This document shows positions 18,949 through 27,824 of a stretch of 64,000 nt of DNA, one piece after another. The stretch comes from Mesorhizobium loti (GTDB taxonomy: Bacteria; Pseudomonadota; Alphaproteobacteria; Rhizobiales; Rhizobiaceae), in assembly GCA_002356515.1 (NCBI GenBank), contig AP017605.1, positions 2,170,001 through 2,234,000 on the forward strand. Reading direction: 5' to 3'. The translations under genes were made by a program, and so were the position numbers. The notes below the pieces were generated by a model. The model saw only the letters and a list, made by a program, of their open reading frames with translations, made no database searches and was not told the DNA's origin. The first letter of the stretch is position 1. Every line of letters starts with the position of its first letter.

Positions 18949-19800
18949 GGCTCTTGGCCCCGGGCCATCACTCGCGGTAATGCCCCAGCAATGTTCTCCA
19001 TAGCCATCGAAGCCGCGTGGATTTTCCAGGGCGTAGCGGTGCTGGACAAGAGTGGCGCGTCGGCTGAAATAGTCACTTCCCTTGCCGCGCATGTAAGTGT
19101 CCTGCAAACCGCGAAGATCAATCCACACATGCGAAAGACATAGTCGTGGCCGTAGACATTCAGCCATCGGAATGTAGCGGTCCATGCCGTATAACTGCTC
19201 GAAGGTAGAGGGTGGGTCGGCGAGCCGAGGCCTAAGACATACAGCAGAAGCGCCTCATCGTAACCTTCCGAGCGATGCTTCAGGAAGCCAGTCTCGGGAG
19301 TCCAGCCGTGGGTGACGGTCTTTCCTTTGTTTAGCGCCCAGCGCCAGTCGGCCCGACGGTAAAGCGCATCCGCCAAGGTGCGGATTTCTGTTTCGGCCTT
19401 TGTATCCCGGTCGAAGAAAGTGGCAGCCGCCAATACTCCCGCCAGCAGCAAAGTGCTGTCGATGGTCGACAGCTCGCAGCGCCAAGTACGCCGGCCGGTT
19501 TGCATGTCGAGGAAATGATAATAGAAACCGCGATGGCCCGTGGCGTCCGGCTCAGGACCGTGAGGGCTGTTCCAGAAGAAGCGTAGCGTAGCCACCGTCC
19601 GCTCCACAGCGGCCTTGCGGCTCATGAAGCCATGCTTGACCCCTACTGCATAGCTTCCCAGCGCAGTGGCGGCGATGCTTGCGGGCCAATGGCTTCCGTC
19701 TTGTCCCGAATCAGACCGTTGGCTGGGTTTGCCTCATGGACGAAGTAGTCGAATGTCTCTCGCTGCAGAGTCTCGAGGTCGTCGTTCAAGGCAATCGCTT
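18949..19800 (-). pseudogene. Glucoamylase-type (COG5368-like) glycoside hydrolase pseudogene
   Basis: Pieces of one protein are spread over different minus-strand frames. At about 19690-19800 the pieces are LETLQRETFDYFVHEANPANG and GLIRDKTEA. At 19170-19685 they are AVERTVATLRFFWNSPHGPEP, FYYHFLDMQTGRRTWRCELS, GWTPETGFLKHRSEGYDEAL and LGLGSPTHPLPSSSYTAWTA. At 18955-19140, in another frame, they are SHVWIDLRGLQDTYMRGKG and GFDGYGEHCWGITASDGPGP. This is the order of the large glucoamylase-like family that degrades or trims alpha/beta-glucans, some linked to cyclic glucans. A one-base loss near 19690, a shift with loss of about ten residues near 19140 and the absence of the C-terminal third make it dead. 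Confidence 0.8.
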
Positions 19801-20263
19801 CGCCCTCCCCCAACTCAGCATCAAATTCGGAAACCTACTACAGCGTCTCCCGCGGCGCGACGCTTCCAGTTGATCACCGCCTTGCTGCTACAGTCTATCT
19901 GGCAGGAGCCGATGCTATCGGCCTCACCCCGAAGCAGAAACAGGCTATAAATCCCCAGCCGTCGGACAATATCGCCATGGCAGCCGTCAAGGACGGGCCG
20001 GGCGTCAGGCTGCAGCATCCCGCGCGCAGCGTTGATTAAGCACCCGGCGCCCTCGCCCCGCTTGTCGGTACTGCATGCATGCGTGCTCGTGGCCGTTAGC
20101 CACCTCTGGATACGTGGTTCCTGGGGTTGCCTTTTTGACACCCCCTGCCCGACAAGGGCGCAGGCCTTTACTTTTTGCGGCTGTCGCCTCTGGTCAAAAC
20201 TCAAGGGGAAGGCCCGCCGCGTCCTCGCAATCGGGCCACTGCGTCAACCTATGCGGGACGCAC
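19801..20263. other. Intergenic stretch without a supportable gene
   Basis: About 460 bases lie between the glucoamylase-type remnant and the Gly-rich exported protein. Frames on both strands lack motifs and ribosome-binding sites. I see nothing recognisable in it. Confidence 0.5.
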
Positions 20264-20662
20264 TCAGTTGTCCGTCAACTTTGGCGCGGAAGACGAGTCA
20301 TCGGATCCGTCGTTCTCGGTAACGGAACCTGCGCCGGTGCCAGTTGTGCCAGAGGCACCTGTGTTGTCCTCGCCCTGGTCGTCAGCAGATTCCTTTTCAC
20401 CGTCATGGCTGCCAGAGGTTCCGCTGCTGCTGTGGCTATCGCCGCCATCGTGACCGCTGTCGCCACCGTCATGACCGCCGTCGCCACCGTTGCCCCCACC
20501 ACCGCCATTGCCGCCACCGCCCTCGGATTCGGCGTGGGCGGCGGCCGGAACGAGGTTGGCCGCACCGTCAAGCGTCAGGTGGTACGGTGCGATGGTGAGC
20601 ACCAGCGCAGTCGACGCGCGCAGCGTGAGCCAGGCGAGCCTGTTGAAGGGACTTTTGGTCAT
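20264..20662 (-). CDS. Gly/Asp/Ser-rich exported protein
   Basis: This 132-residue protein has a clear signal peptide (basic MTKSPFNRLAWLTLR, hydrophobic run, likely cleavage after AAAHA near residue 43). The mature part is almost entirely low-complexity: Gly/Asn runs, a short repeat GGDGGHDGGDSGHDGGDS, then a Ser/Asp/Glu-rich tail. The His/Asp pairs could bind divalent metals, but that is speculation. GGAGGAAAAG just before the ATG supports expression. It follows a 40-residue hydrophobic peptide gene by 25 bases, so the two may be co-transcribed. No family is recognised. Confidence 0.65.
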   Translation of the reverse strand: MTKSPFNRLAWLTLRASTALVLTIAPYHLTLDGAANLVPAAAHAESEGGGGNGGGGGNGGDGGHDGGDSGHDGGDSHSSSGTSGSHDGEKESADDQGEDNTGASGTTGTGAGSVTENDGSDDSSSAPKLTDN

Positions 20663-20687
20663 CTTTTCCTCCTCGTGAAGTGCTGTG

Positions 20688-20810
20688 TTAGTGAACCAAT
20701 TCGGTCGAAGGTGCCGCAGCCATGCTGCAGCTGCCGGCTGGCAGAGCAGGTCCGGCGACCATGGCCGCCAAGCCCGCTAGAACGAGAGTGCCATACATGA
20801 TGACTTCCAT
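20688..20810 (-). CDS. Possible 40-residue hydrophobic peptide
   Basis: This minus-strand frame starts MEVIMYGTLVLAGLAAMVAG and ends in a short polar tail, giving one hydrophobic helix that could be a signal or membrane anchor. The Met at residue 5 has GGAAG 5 bases before it and may be the real start. It lies directly upstream of the Gly-rich exported protein on the same strand. It is too short to be sure. Confidence 0.35.
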   Translation of the reverse strand: MEVIMYGTLVLAGLAAMVAGPALPAGSCSMAAAPSTELVH

Positions 20811-21541
20811 TCGGGAAGTTGCAGTGCAGTTGGTATTTCAATGATAGGCCACGACGGCTTGCGACCGCCATTCGTGGGGGATAGCGAATCCAACCTGACA
20901 ACTGGCTGACAGCCTTTTGGAGTGTAGCCGACCAAGCCGTCGAGTTGGCTGGTCGCGGGCGCTGATACCGCCTTCTACACCAAGGTTGCAACCGCACGGT
21001 GCCCGCCGATGCCGGTCGCGAAGGCTCGCGTCATGGCGCAGAGGAATTTGGCGAGATGAAATACCTATTGATGGGCGGACCGGATAAATAGCCTGCCGCA
21101 GGATCGTTTGCTCGCCCGAATGATCGGCTGTCCCGATTGGGGTGATCCACAACTAAGCGGGAAATGGTTGTGTATAGTCAACCTAAACTGGGATCCCCTT
21201 CCGATTCTCTCAAAGCTGGATTGCATGAGTACCTTAAGGGTTTCAGCTGGACTTCCTCAAATAGTTGATTTAATTGTTCTTTTTGTGGGCACAGGTCAGA
21301 GATCCTGTCCGTATGGTTCCGCATAGCCGTTCATTGTGTATTCGGGGTTGGTGCGCGGCCGCGCGACATCGCCGAAATCCGCCGAAATCCGAAATCTCCA
21401 TAGCCGTCACACCTGTGGCCCGCGGGTTCCTTCCTCGGGGACTTTCGTACACCTGCCGGCGCCCGAAACTCTTCACGTGAGCTGACAGTCAGCTTTTGGC
21501 TTGGGCCCACTGATGTCGCGTGCACAACTGCTTTGGACGGC
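20811..21541. other. Intergenic stretch with small palindromes, no supportable gene
   Basis: About 730 bases contain no convincing gene. Two small structures are visible: a tandem GCCGAAATCC pair around 21373-21392 and a 15-base palindrome AGCTGACAGTCAGCT at 21480-21494, just beyond the 3' end of the polyprenyl-phosphate transferase gene. The AT content rises around 21180-21290. The stretch separates the sparse region from the polysaccharide locus. Confidence 0.5.
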
Positions 21542-22330
21542 CTATGGATTACCCCAAGCAGAAAATATTAGCCCGATCGTCAGTGCCGTCGCTGCGTATA
21601 CAGAGGGTAAAATCTGACGGTTCACACCAATCCGAAGCAAGATGTGACCAAGGTGATCTGTGCCGCCGACCCAAGGCTTCCGCCCCTGTAGCAAGCGGCG
21701 GGTCGTTACGAATACCGCATCAATCAGCGGCACCGCAATCCACGCCAACGAGGCGTCAAAACCTCTCTGCGAAGCGAGAAGCACGATTGCCGCTCCTAGG
21801 AAAAGACTGCCGCTATCGCCCATGAAAACGCGGGCGGGCGGATAGTTGAAGCAGAGAAATCCGAGGCATGCGCCTACGCCGGCCATTCCGATATCACCGC
21901 CCAGCCCCAGGAAGGCTGCCGCGATCGCGCTTGCAGCAAGACCATCGGCATGATCGAGCATGTTGACCGCGTTGCAAGCTATCCAGATGACAATCGGAAC
22001 CCACCACAGACCCGTGATGACCCCTGCTAAAACAGCTGCGCCGGCCAATGCCGTTGCCTTGGCACCGACAGAAAGGGATCGGACGTCATCCATCGCGCCG
22101 ATCAAACAGAAAACAGCCAGCAGCAGGGTATATTCAACAGGGAGCCACGGGGACATCGCGGCTAACATGGCGGGGCCCGCCAGCCGGGGAACCTCGCCTG
22201 ATGTGTGCCATCGGTCGTTCTTGACCTTGGAGACCGCTCCGATTTGTGTCGCCAGCCGTGCAAACAGCCACACACCAACAAGCGCTATGAGCAGAGCCCC
22301 GATGAACGGGACCAATATGTCAGGCGTCAA
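21542..22330 (-). CDS. WecA/MraY-family polyprenyl-phosphate sugar-1-phosphate transferase
   Basis: This 262-residue protein has about eight to nine membrane helices. Family motifs are present: AVFCLIGAMDDVRSLSVGAK (the DD motif), NAVNMLDHADGLAAS (N-x2-N-x2-D-x2-DGL) and ARVFMGDSGSLFLGA, then DHLGHILLR as the cytoplasmic His motif. It would transfer a sugar-1-phosphate from a UDP-sugar to undecaprenyl phosphate, starting glycan assembly. At 262 residues it is shorter than the usual 320-360, and the N-terminal helices are compact, so specificity may differ. The ATG overlaps the stop of the epimerase gene upstream (ATGA), indicating translational coupling; the epimerase may supply its substrate. 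Confidence 0.85.
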   Translation of the reverse strand: MTPDILVPFIGALLIALVGVWLFARLATQIGAVSKVKNDRWHTSGEVPRLAGPAMLAAMSPWLPVEYTLLLAVFCLIGAMDDVRSLSVGAKATALAGAAVLAGVITGLWWVPIVIWIACNAVNMLDHADGLAASAIAAAFLGLGGDIGMAGVGACLGFLCFNYPPARVFMGDSGSLFLGAAIVLLASQRGFDASLAWIAVPLIDAVFVTTRRLLQGRKPWVGGTDHLGHILLRIGVNRQILPSVYAATALTIGLIFSAWGNP

Positions 22331-23319
22331 GCGATTGCTCGTTCGGTACGCATGTGCTCAATGCAGTCGACCACGGTCTGCTTGGTGCTTCGCAGAGCCC
22401 GCCATCCGGTCATGGTGGTTAAGAGGCTTGTGTCGGGAACGCGGTCGTACGTTACGGCGAACCGATCGCCAAAGACGGCGCTGGAAGGCTTCATGACGAT
22501 TGGCGCGCTCGTCGCGGTGGCGTCAACCACTATTTTTGCGAGATTTCGTATCTGAATCGCCTCGCTGCCGCCCAGATTGACCGGCCGGCCTCGCAACGAC
22601 CGGCACTGCATTACAAGGAGCAGACCTTCGGCGGCATCGGCAACGTGCAGAAACGCCCGCCTCTGCTCGCCGTCGTCATGAACCACAAGTGGTTCGCCCC
22701 GCAACGCTGCATCGACAAACATCGGCAATACGAGGCCGGTCGCTGAGCGCTGGCGCGGTCCGGCCATGTTGAATGGTCGAACGATCCACGTTGGGATGCC
22801 GAAATCAAAAAACAGTCCGGCCACCAAATGTTCAACCGCCGCCTTGGCAGCGGCATAGCCCCAACGCGGCCGCAGGTCCGTCGTGACCGGATCGGACTCG
22901 GTGATTGGCCGGTCGCGGCCGGAGCCGTAAACTTCTGAACTCGACGTATAAAGCAGCGGACACCGGTGCACTCTGCATGCCTCGACGATCGCACAGCCTG
23001 ATTCGAGAATGCCGCTGGTGACAGCGAAACGTTCCTTGTGGGCACGCTGAACTCCAATCGGACTCGCCAGATGGAAGACGGCGTCGGCCAATCCGACTTC
23101 GTCGTGGATCGCGGCATTGTATGCCGGATCGCCAATCCTGAAGGTATGGATCGTCAGGCGGGGATCACTGGCTGGCAGATTGCGGAGCATGCCGTTCGAA
23201 AGATCGTCGATTACGGTTACGGTGCAATTGCGCGCAAGCAACAAATCGACCAGTGCCGACCCTACGAAGCCGGCGCCGCCGGTAACCAGCACGTGTGTGT
23301 GCGGGCCGAATTCAACCAT
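22327..23319 (-). CDS. NAD-dependent nucleotide-sugar epimerase/dehydratase
   Basis: This extended short-chain dehydrogenase of about 330 residues has a Rossmann start HVLVTGGAGFVGSALVDLL, the catalytic S and Y-x3-K as YTSSSEVYGSG and WGYAAAKAAVEHL, and the family turn TWIVRPFNMAGPRQ. It acts on a nucleotide sugar in the cytoplasm, probably by 4-epimerisation or dehydration. The exact start is unsure: ATG 23319 puts the fold at the right distance, while 23343 (TTG with GGAGG upstream) and 23352 are alternatives. The stop overlaps the start of the WecA-like transferase. This pair forms a small operon that diverges from the acyltransferase genes. Confidence 0.85.
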   Translation of the reverse strand: MVEFGPHTHVLVTGGAGFVGSALVDLLLARNCTVTVIDDLSNGMLRNLPASDPRLTIHTFRIGDPAYNAAIHDEVGLADAVFHLASPIGVQRAHKERFAVTSGILESGCAIVEACRVHRCPLLYTSSSEVYGSGRDRPITESDPVTTDLRPRWGYAAAKAAVEHLVAGLFFDFGIPTWIVRPFNMAGPRQRSATGLVLPMFVDAALRGEPLVVHDDGEQRRAFLHVADAAEGLLLVMQCRSLRGRPVNLGGSEAIQIRNLAKIVVDATATSAPIVMKPSSAVFGDRFAVTYDRVPDTSLLTTMTGWRALRSTKQTVVDCIEHMRTERAIA

Positions 23320-23712
23320 GTCCGCGCCGCTGTGGTTGTCCAAGGTTACCATCCTCCAGAACGACCCGCGGCCTCGCAACGCACGGGACAATCTTCTATA
23401 CAGTCAGGGATGGAGCAAACAACCCGTGTTTCCATCAAGCGGGCGAGTTTTCGTCGTCCTTGATATCATCAACGAATAAATACCCATCCGAAATGCTGCC
23501 AATCCTCCCATGATGTGGGCCACGAGGACAGAACTGATTCTGGCACACACATGCCGATGTTTAGGTTTTCGTGGCCCCGGTACGAAACAAAATGTGAGGG
23601 TATCCCCACGTTTCTCGCAAGGCGACCTGTAAGTCGAACCGGATGTGTCGCCATTGCATGCGACCGGCCATCGACTCAGGTTGCGCAATTGGGCTAAGAG
23701 GCCGAGGGATTG
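23320..23712. promoter_or_regulatory. Divergent promoter region at the left edge of the glycan locus
   Basis: About 390 bases lie between the minus-strand epimerase and the plus-strand acyltransferase. The segment 23455-23500 is AT-richer than the surroundings and is a likely promoter site, but no consensus boxes stand out. No gene is seen in it. Confidence 0.4.
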
Positions 23713-25740
23713 ATGGGGGGAGCTTTGAAGTCCGACTATCGGCCAGATATCGACGGACTGCGCGCAATCGCAGTGATCGCTGTCATTCTTTTCCATTTCG
23801 ACGTGCCCGGGTTCCCGGGTGGCTTCGTTGGCGTCGATATCTTCTTTGTGATCTCAGGCTATCTGATCACGCGCCTTCTGGTGGCTGAAGGCGGCGGACT
23901 ATCCCTTGTCGAATTCTACGGCAGACGCATGCGCCGAATATTGCCGGCGATGCTTTTGATGATCTGCTTCTCGCTCATTGCCGGCTGGTTCCTGTTGCTC
24001 CCCGGGGACTATGCCGGTTTGGGACGCAGTGCGGCATATTCCACGTTCGGATTGGGAAACTATTACTTCCTCTGGAATACCGGCTATTTCGATCGAGAGG
24101 CGGCGCTTCTGCCGCTGCTCCATCTCTGGTCGCTCGGTGTCGAAGAGCAGTTCTATCTCGTATGGCCACTGCTGCTTCTGATTGCCAACCGGCTGGCACG
24201 CGGCCGCCAGTTGCCGGTAATCGCACTGATCTGCATCGTCGCCGTGGTCAGCTTCTCGATCACCCTCCATCTGGAGGCGATCGATCCGAAACAGGCATTC
24301 TATGTTCCCTTCAGCCGGGCCTGGGAATTGGCCTTCGGCGGCTTGCTCATCTTTGCTCCGCCGATAGGCCGCCGGCGCACGTCGGAAGCGTTCGGGCTGA
24401 TAGGCCTTGGTCTGGTAGTTGCCAGCACCATTTCGATGTCGCCGAGCCAGCCGCTTCCGAACCTTGGCGCGCTCGTTGCGGTGGTCGGCGCTGTTCTGCT
24501 CATTTGGCCGCGGACGCACTCAACGATCTCGTCGCTACTTGCGAGCACGCCTTTGCGATCGACGGGCAAGATTTCCTATAGCCTCTACCTCTGGCATTGG
24601 CCCATCCTGGTCTTCTTCCGTCACTACGCCGGCACCGCAATGCCGTCAGGGGTCGAATCGTCGGTGCTTATCGCTACGGCCTGGCTGGCGGCGTATCTAT
24701 CCTGGCGGTTCGTCGAGGAACCTGTCCGCCGACTGCGGGTTGCGCCGTCCCGGGCACTCATCGCAGGTGCCACCGCCGTAGCGATGGTTTGCCTGAGCGC
24801 CAATGCGATCTTCGAGGCCGGCGGTTTTACCAGCAGGATTTCGAAGGAAGTGGAGGCGATGCGCAGCCTTGATGTGATGTGGGATTGGTCATGCCCACAA
24901 ATGGTCAGCATTCCTGAACTGGGCAGCACCTTTTGCGCGTTCGGCGCGCCCTGGGACAAAGCGGCGCGCCACGCCATGCTGTGGGGCGACAGCCATGCCG
25001 AGCATCTCGCCCCGCTATTCGACAGCGCAGGCAAGAGAGAAAATACCGCTTTCTTCCTTTACCGAGCCTGCCCGGCTGCCTTCGGGGATGGTATCCACCG
25101 CGACTTTCCGGGATTGCCCGACTACCGGGAGAGCTGCGCATCGTCGCGAAAGGCCGCGGTCGGCATGCTGAGACAACGGACAGACATCGACCTCGTGGTG
25201 CTGTCCGCGGCCTGGACAAGCCTTGGCTACACCGATGTCGTTGCTGACGATGATGGGAGGCAGACGGACAAAGTCCTGTTGTTGCGGGATGGCCTGCGTA
25301 GTCTCGTCAAGGAAATCAAAAGCCCTGATCGGCGCATCGCAATCATTGGCCAGGTGCCCGGTCCAGGCATGGATCTGACTTCGTGCGCGGCGATGCGCGA
25401 AAGCGGTATGCTGAGGCGTTGTTCGACCGAGATGAATAGCGAGCAAGTGTTCCGGATATGGTCGCCGATGGTGACCGCACTCACATCGCTCGTTCAGGAC
25501 AATACTGTCGTCTTTGTCGATCCGCTCAAAGGGATGTGTCCCGACAGACATTGCGCAACCTACATCAATGGCGAGTTCATCTACCGCGATGGCTCGCATA
25601 TACGCAGAAATCTGAGGTCCGAGACAGACGATGCCATTGCGCGGATGATGGGTCTCTATCCGGCCCTTGCAGGCCAGGCGCAAAACCGGTTATCGGCGGC
25701 GAACACCGCGCCGTCTCCAACGGCCGGCAAAAGCAATTGA
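23713..25740 (+). CDS. Acyltransferase-3/SGNH fusion, OafA-like (first of tandem pair)
   Basis: This 675-residue protein has an N-terminal acyltransferase-3 domain of about ten membrane helices (start YRPDIDGLRAIAVIAVILFH with the key RAIAV and FH, then GGFVGVDIFFVISGYLITR). Its C-terminal periplasmic SGNH domain carries MLWGDSHAEHL (block I) and YRDGSHIRRN (block V). Such fused proteins O-acetylate cell-surface glycans: the membrane half moves the acyl group across and the SGNH half transfers it. ATG 23713 is preferred over TTG 23710. Its 3' end overlaps the second acyltransferase by four bases. Together they suggest two distinct O-acyl decorations on the polymer. Confidence 0.9.
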   Translation: MGGALKSDYRPDIDGLRAIAVIAVILFHFDVPGFPGGFVGVDIFFVISGYLITRLLVAEGGGLSLVEFYGRRMRRILPAMLLMICFSLIAGWFLLLPGDYAGLGRSAAYSTFGLGNYYFLWNTGYFDREAALLPLLHLWSLGVEEQFYLVWPLLLLIANRLARGRQLPVIALICIVAVVSFSITLHLEAIDPKQAFYVPFSRAWELAFGGLLIFAPPIGRRRTSEAFGLIGLGLVVASTISMSPSQPLPNLGALVAVVGAVLLIWPRTHSTISSLLASTPLRSTGKISYSLYLWHWPILVFFRHYAGTAMPSGVESSVLIATAWLAAYLSWRFVEEPVRRLRVAPSRALIAGATAVAMVCLSANAIFEAGGFTSRISKEVEAMRSLDVMWDWSCPQMVSIPELGSTFCAFGAPWDKAARHAMLWGDSHAEHLAPLFDSAGKRENTAFFLYRACPAAFGDGIHRDFPGLPDYRESCASSRKAAVGMLRQRTDIDLVVLSAAWTSLGYTDVVADDDGRQTDKVLLLRDGLRSLVKEIKSPDRRIAIIGQVPGPGMDLTSCAAMRESGMLRRCSTEMNSEQVFRIWSPMVTALTSLVQDNTVVFVDPLKGMCPDRHCATYINGEFIYRDGSHIRRNLRSETDDAIARMMGLYPALAGQAQNRLSAANTAPSPTAGKSN

Positions 25741-27824
25741 GCGAGGTGCGAAGCGGCGAAGCTCCGCTCTCGATCGCGACTGGGGCGGCCTGCCAGGAAA
25801 ACAGCAGCGAGCTGCCTGTTGGAGCAAAGGCCGGCTCCCTGTCATCTACGGCTACTGCAGCAGCAGACCATCATCGCACGGACATCGATGGGCTTAGAGC
25901 CGTCGCCGTTCTGGTAGTGTTGTTTTTCCACTTGAGAATTTCAGGTTTCAGCGGTGGCTTTGTCGGCGTCGATGTATTTTTCGTAATCAGTGGTTTTTTG
26001 ATCACCCGCATTGTGGCTACCGACATCGAGGCAGGGCGTTTCAGTGTGGCGCAGTTCTATTCGCGCCGAGCTCGGCGCCTGCTGCCGGCGTTCTTCACGA
26101 CACTCTCGCTTTCATGCATCGCCGCTTTTCTGGTGTTTACGCCTCAGCATCTGGAGACCTTCGCCAAATCTCTGACGGCAGCGACTTTCGGCATTTCGAA
26201 CATCTTCTTCTGGCGCGAGTCCGGCTATTTTGATCTGGCCGCGCGGCTGAAGCCACTCCTTCATACGTGGTCACTGGGCGTGGAGTGGCAGTTCTATCTC
26301 GTCTGGCCATTGCTACTTTCAGTTTTGCTTGCCGTATTCCCACGGCGAATGATTTGGCCGATCGTGGCGATTGCCATTTTCAGTTTCTGTCTCATTGTCG
26401 CATTCCAGGACGGATCGTTTTGGTTGCTTTCACGAACCTGGGCGGCCGACTGGATCGCGGACGGCCGCGCGACAGTCTTTTACAACACACCCTTCCGCGT
26501 ATTCGAGTTCTCTTGCGGCGCGGCGCTGGTCTGGCTTCCGAAGCCGCGGCCTGTCCTTGGTCACGAGTTGCTCGCCTGTCTCGGCTTGGTCCTCATAGCG
26601 CTTGCGGTTTTCGTTTTCGACAGCCGTTCGGGCGCGCCCGCCTGGAACGTCCTTGCGCCTGCCATCGGCGCTGGCATGGTGTTGCATGCAGACCGTTCGC
26701 GATGGGCAGGACTTGTGTTGCGCAATCGTGCGGCCGTCTATCTCGGCCGCATCAGCTACTCGCTCTACCTCCTTCATTGGCCCCTGATCGTGTTCTGCGA
26801 ATACGGGCTGCTTCGACCCCTGCTGCCGACCGAGGCGCTTTTGGTTGGGCTGCTGTCTCTCGTCTTGGCCGCGTTGATGTTTCATGTCATCGAGCAGCCT
26901 TATCGCGCTGGCCGTGGCTTCGTCGCCTTTCCCGGACTTGCCCTGGCTGGCCTGCTCTTATTTCCCGCGGTCAGCTACGCGATGTCGGGCGGAATGCCCT
27001 GGCGTCTTCATTCCGTCGCAGGAACCGAACTGGCCGACAGCGTAGCCTTGAAGGCGATTACCGGCTCTTTGGCTTGCCAGGATTTCTGCGAGTTCGGGAA
27101 CCTTCAAAGTTCAAACAAGATACTGGTGGTCGGGGATTCGCACATCGACCAATACACACGCGCTCTTCAAGAACTCGGTGGGCAGGAATTCCATTTCCTG
27201 CTGGCGGAAGCCGGCAACTGCTACGTTGGAGCGGAGCTCCAGACCAGGACCAACGGCGCGGTCACGCGGCACTGCCGGAATGCTACCGACCAGATCGCGC
27301 GCTGGTTGAAGGCCGGTGGCATCCTGGCCATTGTCCAGGGGCAACGCTGGCCCGGATATCGCAATCTTCTCGAACGGAAAGTCGATGGCGCGCCTGTCGA
27401 CTTGCCCGACCTGGCGAAACTGTTTGCGACCATGCTCGGCGATATAGCGAAACTCTATGCCGGTTTTCGCGGTCCGGTGATCCTGATCGGACAAGCGCCG
27501 GACGCCTATCTGATTTGCCACTTGAGACCGACTTACGTCTCCTTGCCATGCCCGATTCTCACGCGGGTGGAGCACGTGGCCTTCGATCAGGCCTTCGCGG
27601 CCTTCGCCCGCCATTCGAGCTTTCAACTGGTTGATCCCTTCGAGACCATCTGCTCTGCAACTGGCTGTCATGTGACGGACGGCGGAGGGCATAGTCTATA
27701 CCTGGATGAGAACCACTTCTCGATCTACGGGGCGCGACTCATTGTTCCGAAAATCATAGAGAGGCTTCGGAACGATTTATCCGTGGCGTCACGGCAGCCG
27801 TCGTCACAATTGACCACGCGATGA
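25737..27824 (+). CDS. Acyltransferase-3/SGNH fusion, OafA-like (second of tandem pair)
   Basis: This protein of about 695 residues has the same two-part layout as its neighbour: HHRTDIDGLRAVAVLVVLFF and GGFVGVDVFFVISGFLITR in the membrane half, VVGDSHIDQYTR and YLDENHFSIYGARL in the SGNH half. No ATG suits; TTG 25737 overlaps the previous stop as TTGA, with GTG 25746 as an alternative. The first roughly 40 residues before the acyltransferase domain are polar and low-complexity. The two proteins are clearly diverged, so each probably has its own sugar position or acyl group. Its 3' end runs 71 bases into the convergent polymerase gene. Confidence 0.87.
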   Translation: MSEVRSGEAPLSIATGAACQENSSELPVGAKAGSLSSTATAAADHHRTDIDGLRAVAVLVVLFFHLRISGFSGGFVGVDVFFVISGFLITRIVATDIEAGRFSVAQFYSRRARRLLPAFFTTLSLSCIAAFLVFTPQHLETFAKSLTAATFGISNIFFWRESGYFDLAARLKPLLHTWSLGVEWQFYLVWPLLLSVLLAVFPRRMIWPIVAIAIFSFCLIVAFQDGSFWLLSRTWAADWIADGRATVFYNTPFRVFEFSCGAALVWLPKPRPVLGHELLACLGLVLIALAVFVFDSRSGAPAWNVLAPAIGAGMVLHADRSRWAGLVLRNRAAVYLGRISYSLYLLHWPLIVFCEYGLLRPLLPTEALLVGLLSLVLAALMFHVIEQPYRAGRGFVAFPGLALAGLLLFPAVSYAMSGGMPWRLHSVAGTELADSVALKAITGSLACQDFCEFGNLQSSNKILVVGDSHIDQYTRALQELGGQEFHFLLAEAGNCYVGAELQTRTNGAVTRHCRNATDQIARWLKAGGILAIVQGQRWPGYRNLLERKVDGAPVDLPDLAKLFATMLGDIAKLYAGFRGPVILIGQAPDAYLICHLRPTYVSLPCPILTRVEHVAFDQAFAAFARHSSFQLVDPFETICSATGCHVTDGGGHSLYLDENHFSIYGARLIVPKIIERLRNDLSVASRQPSSQLTTR

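Noticed and set aside
20075..20800. A 241-codon plus-strand frame over the Gly-rich exported protein
   Set aside because: It is the antisense of the Gly/Asp repeats, giving a Val/Ala-rich artefact; the minus-strand gene has a signal peptide and GGAGG.
25458..25736. Upstream extension of the second acyltransferase into the first
   Set aside because: The residues are an out-of-frame reading of the first SGNH domain; the acyltransferase fold starts about 45 residues after 25737.
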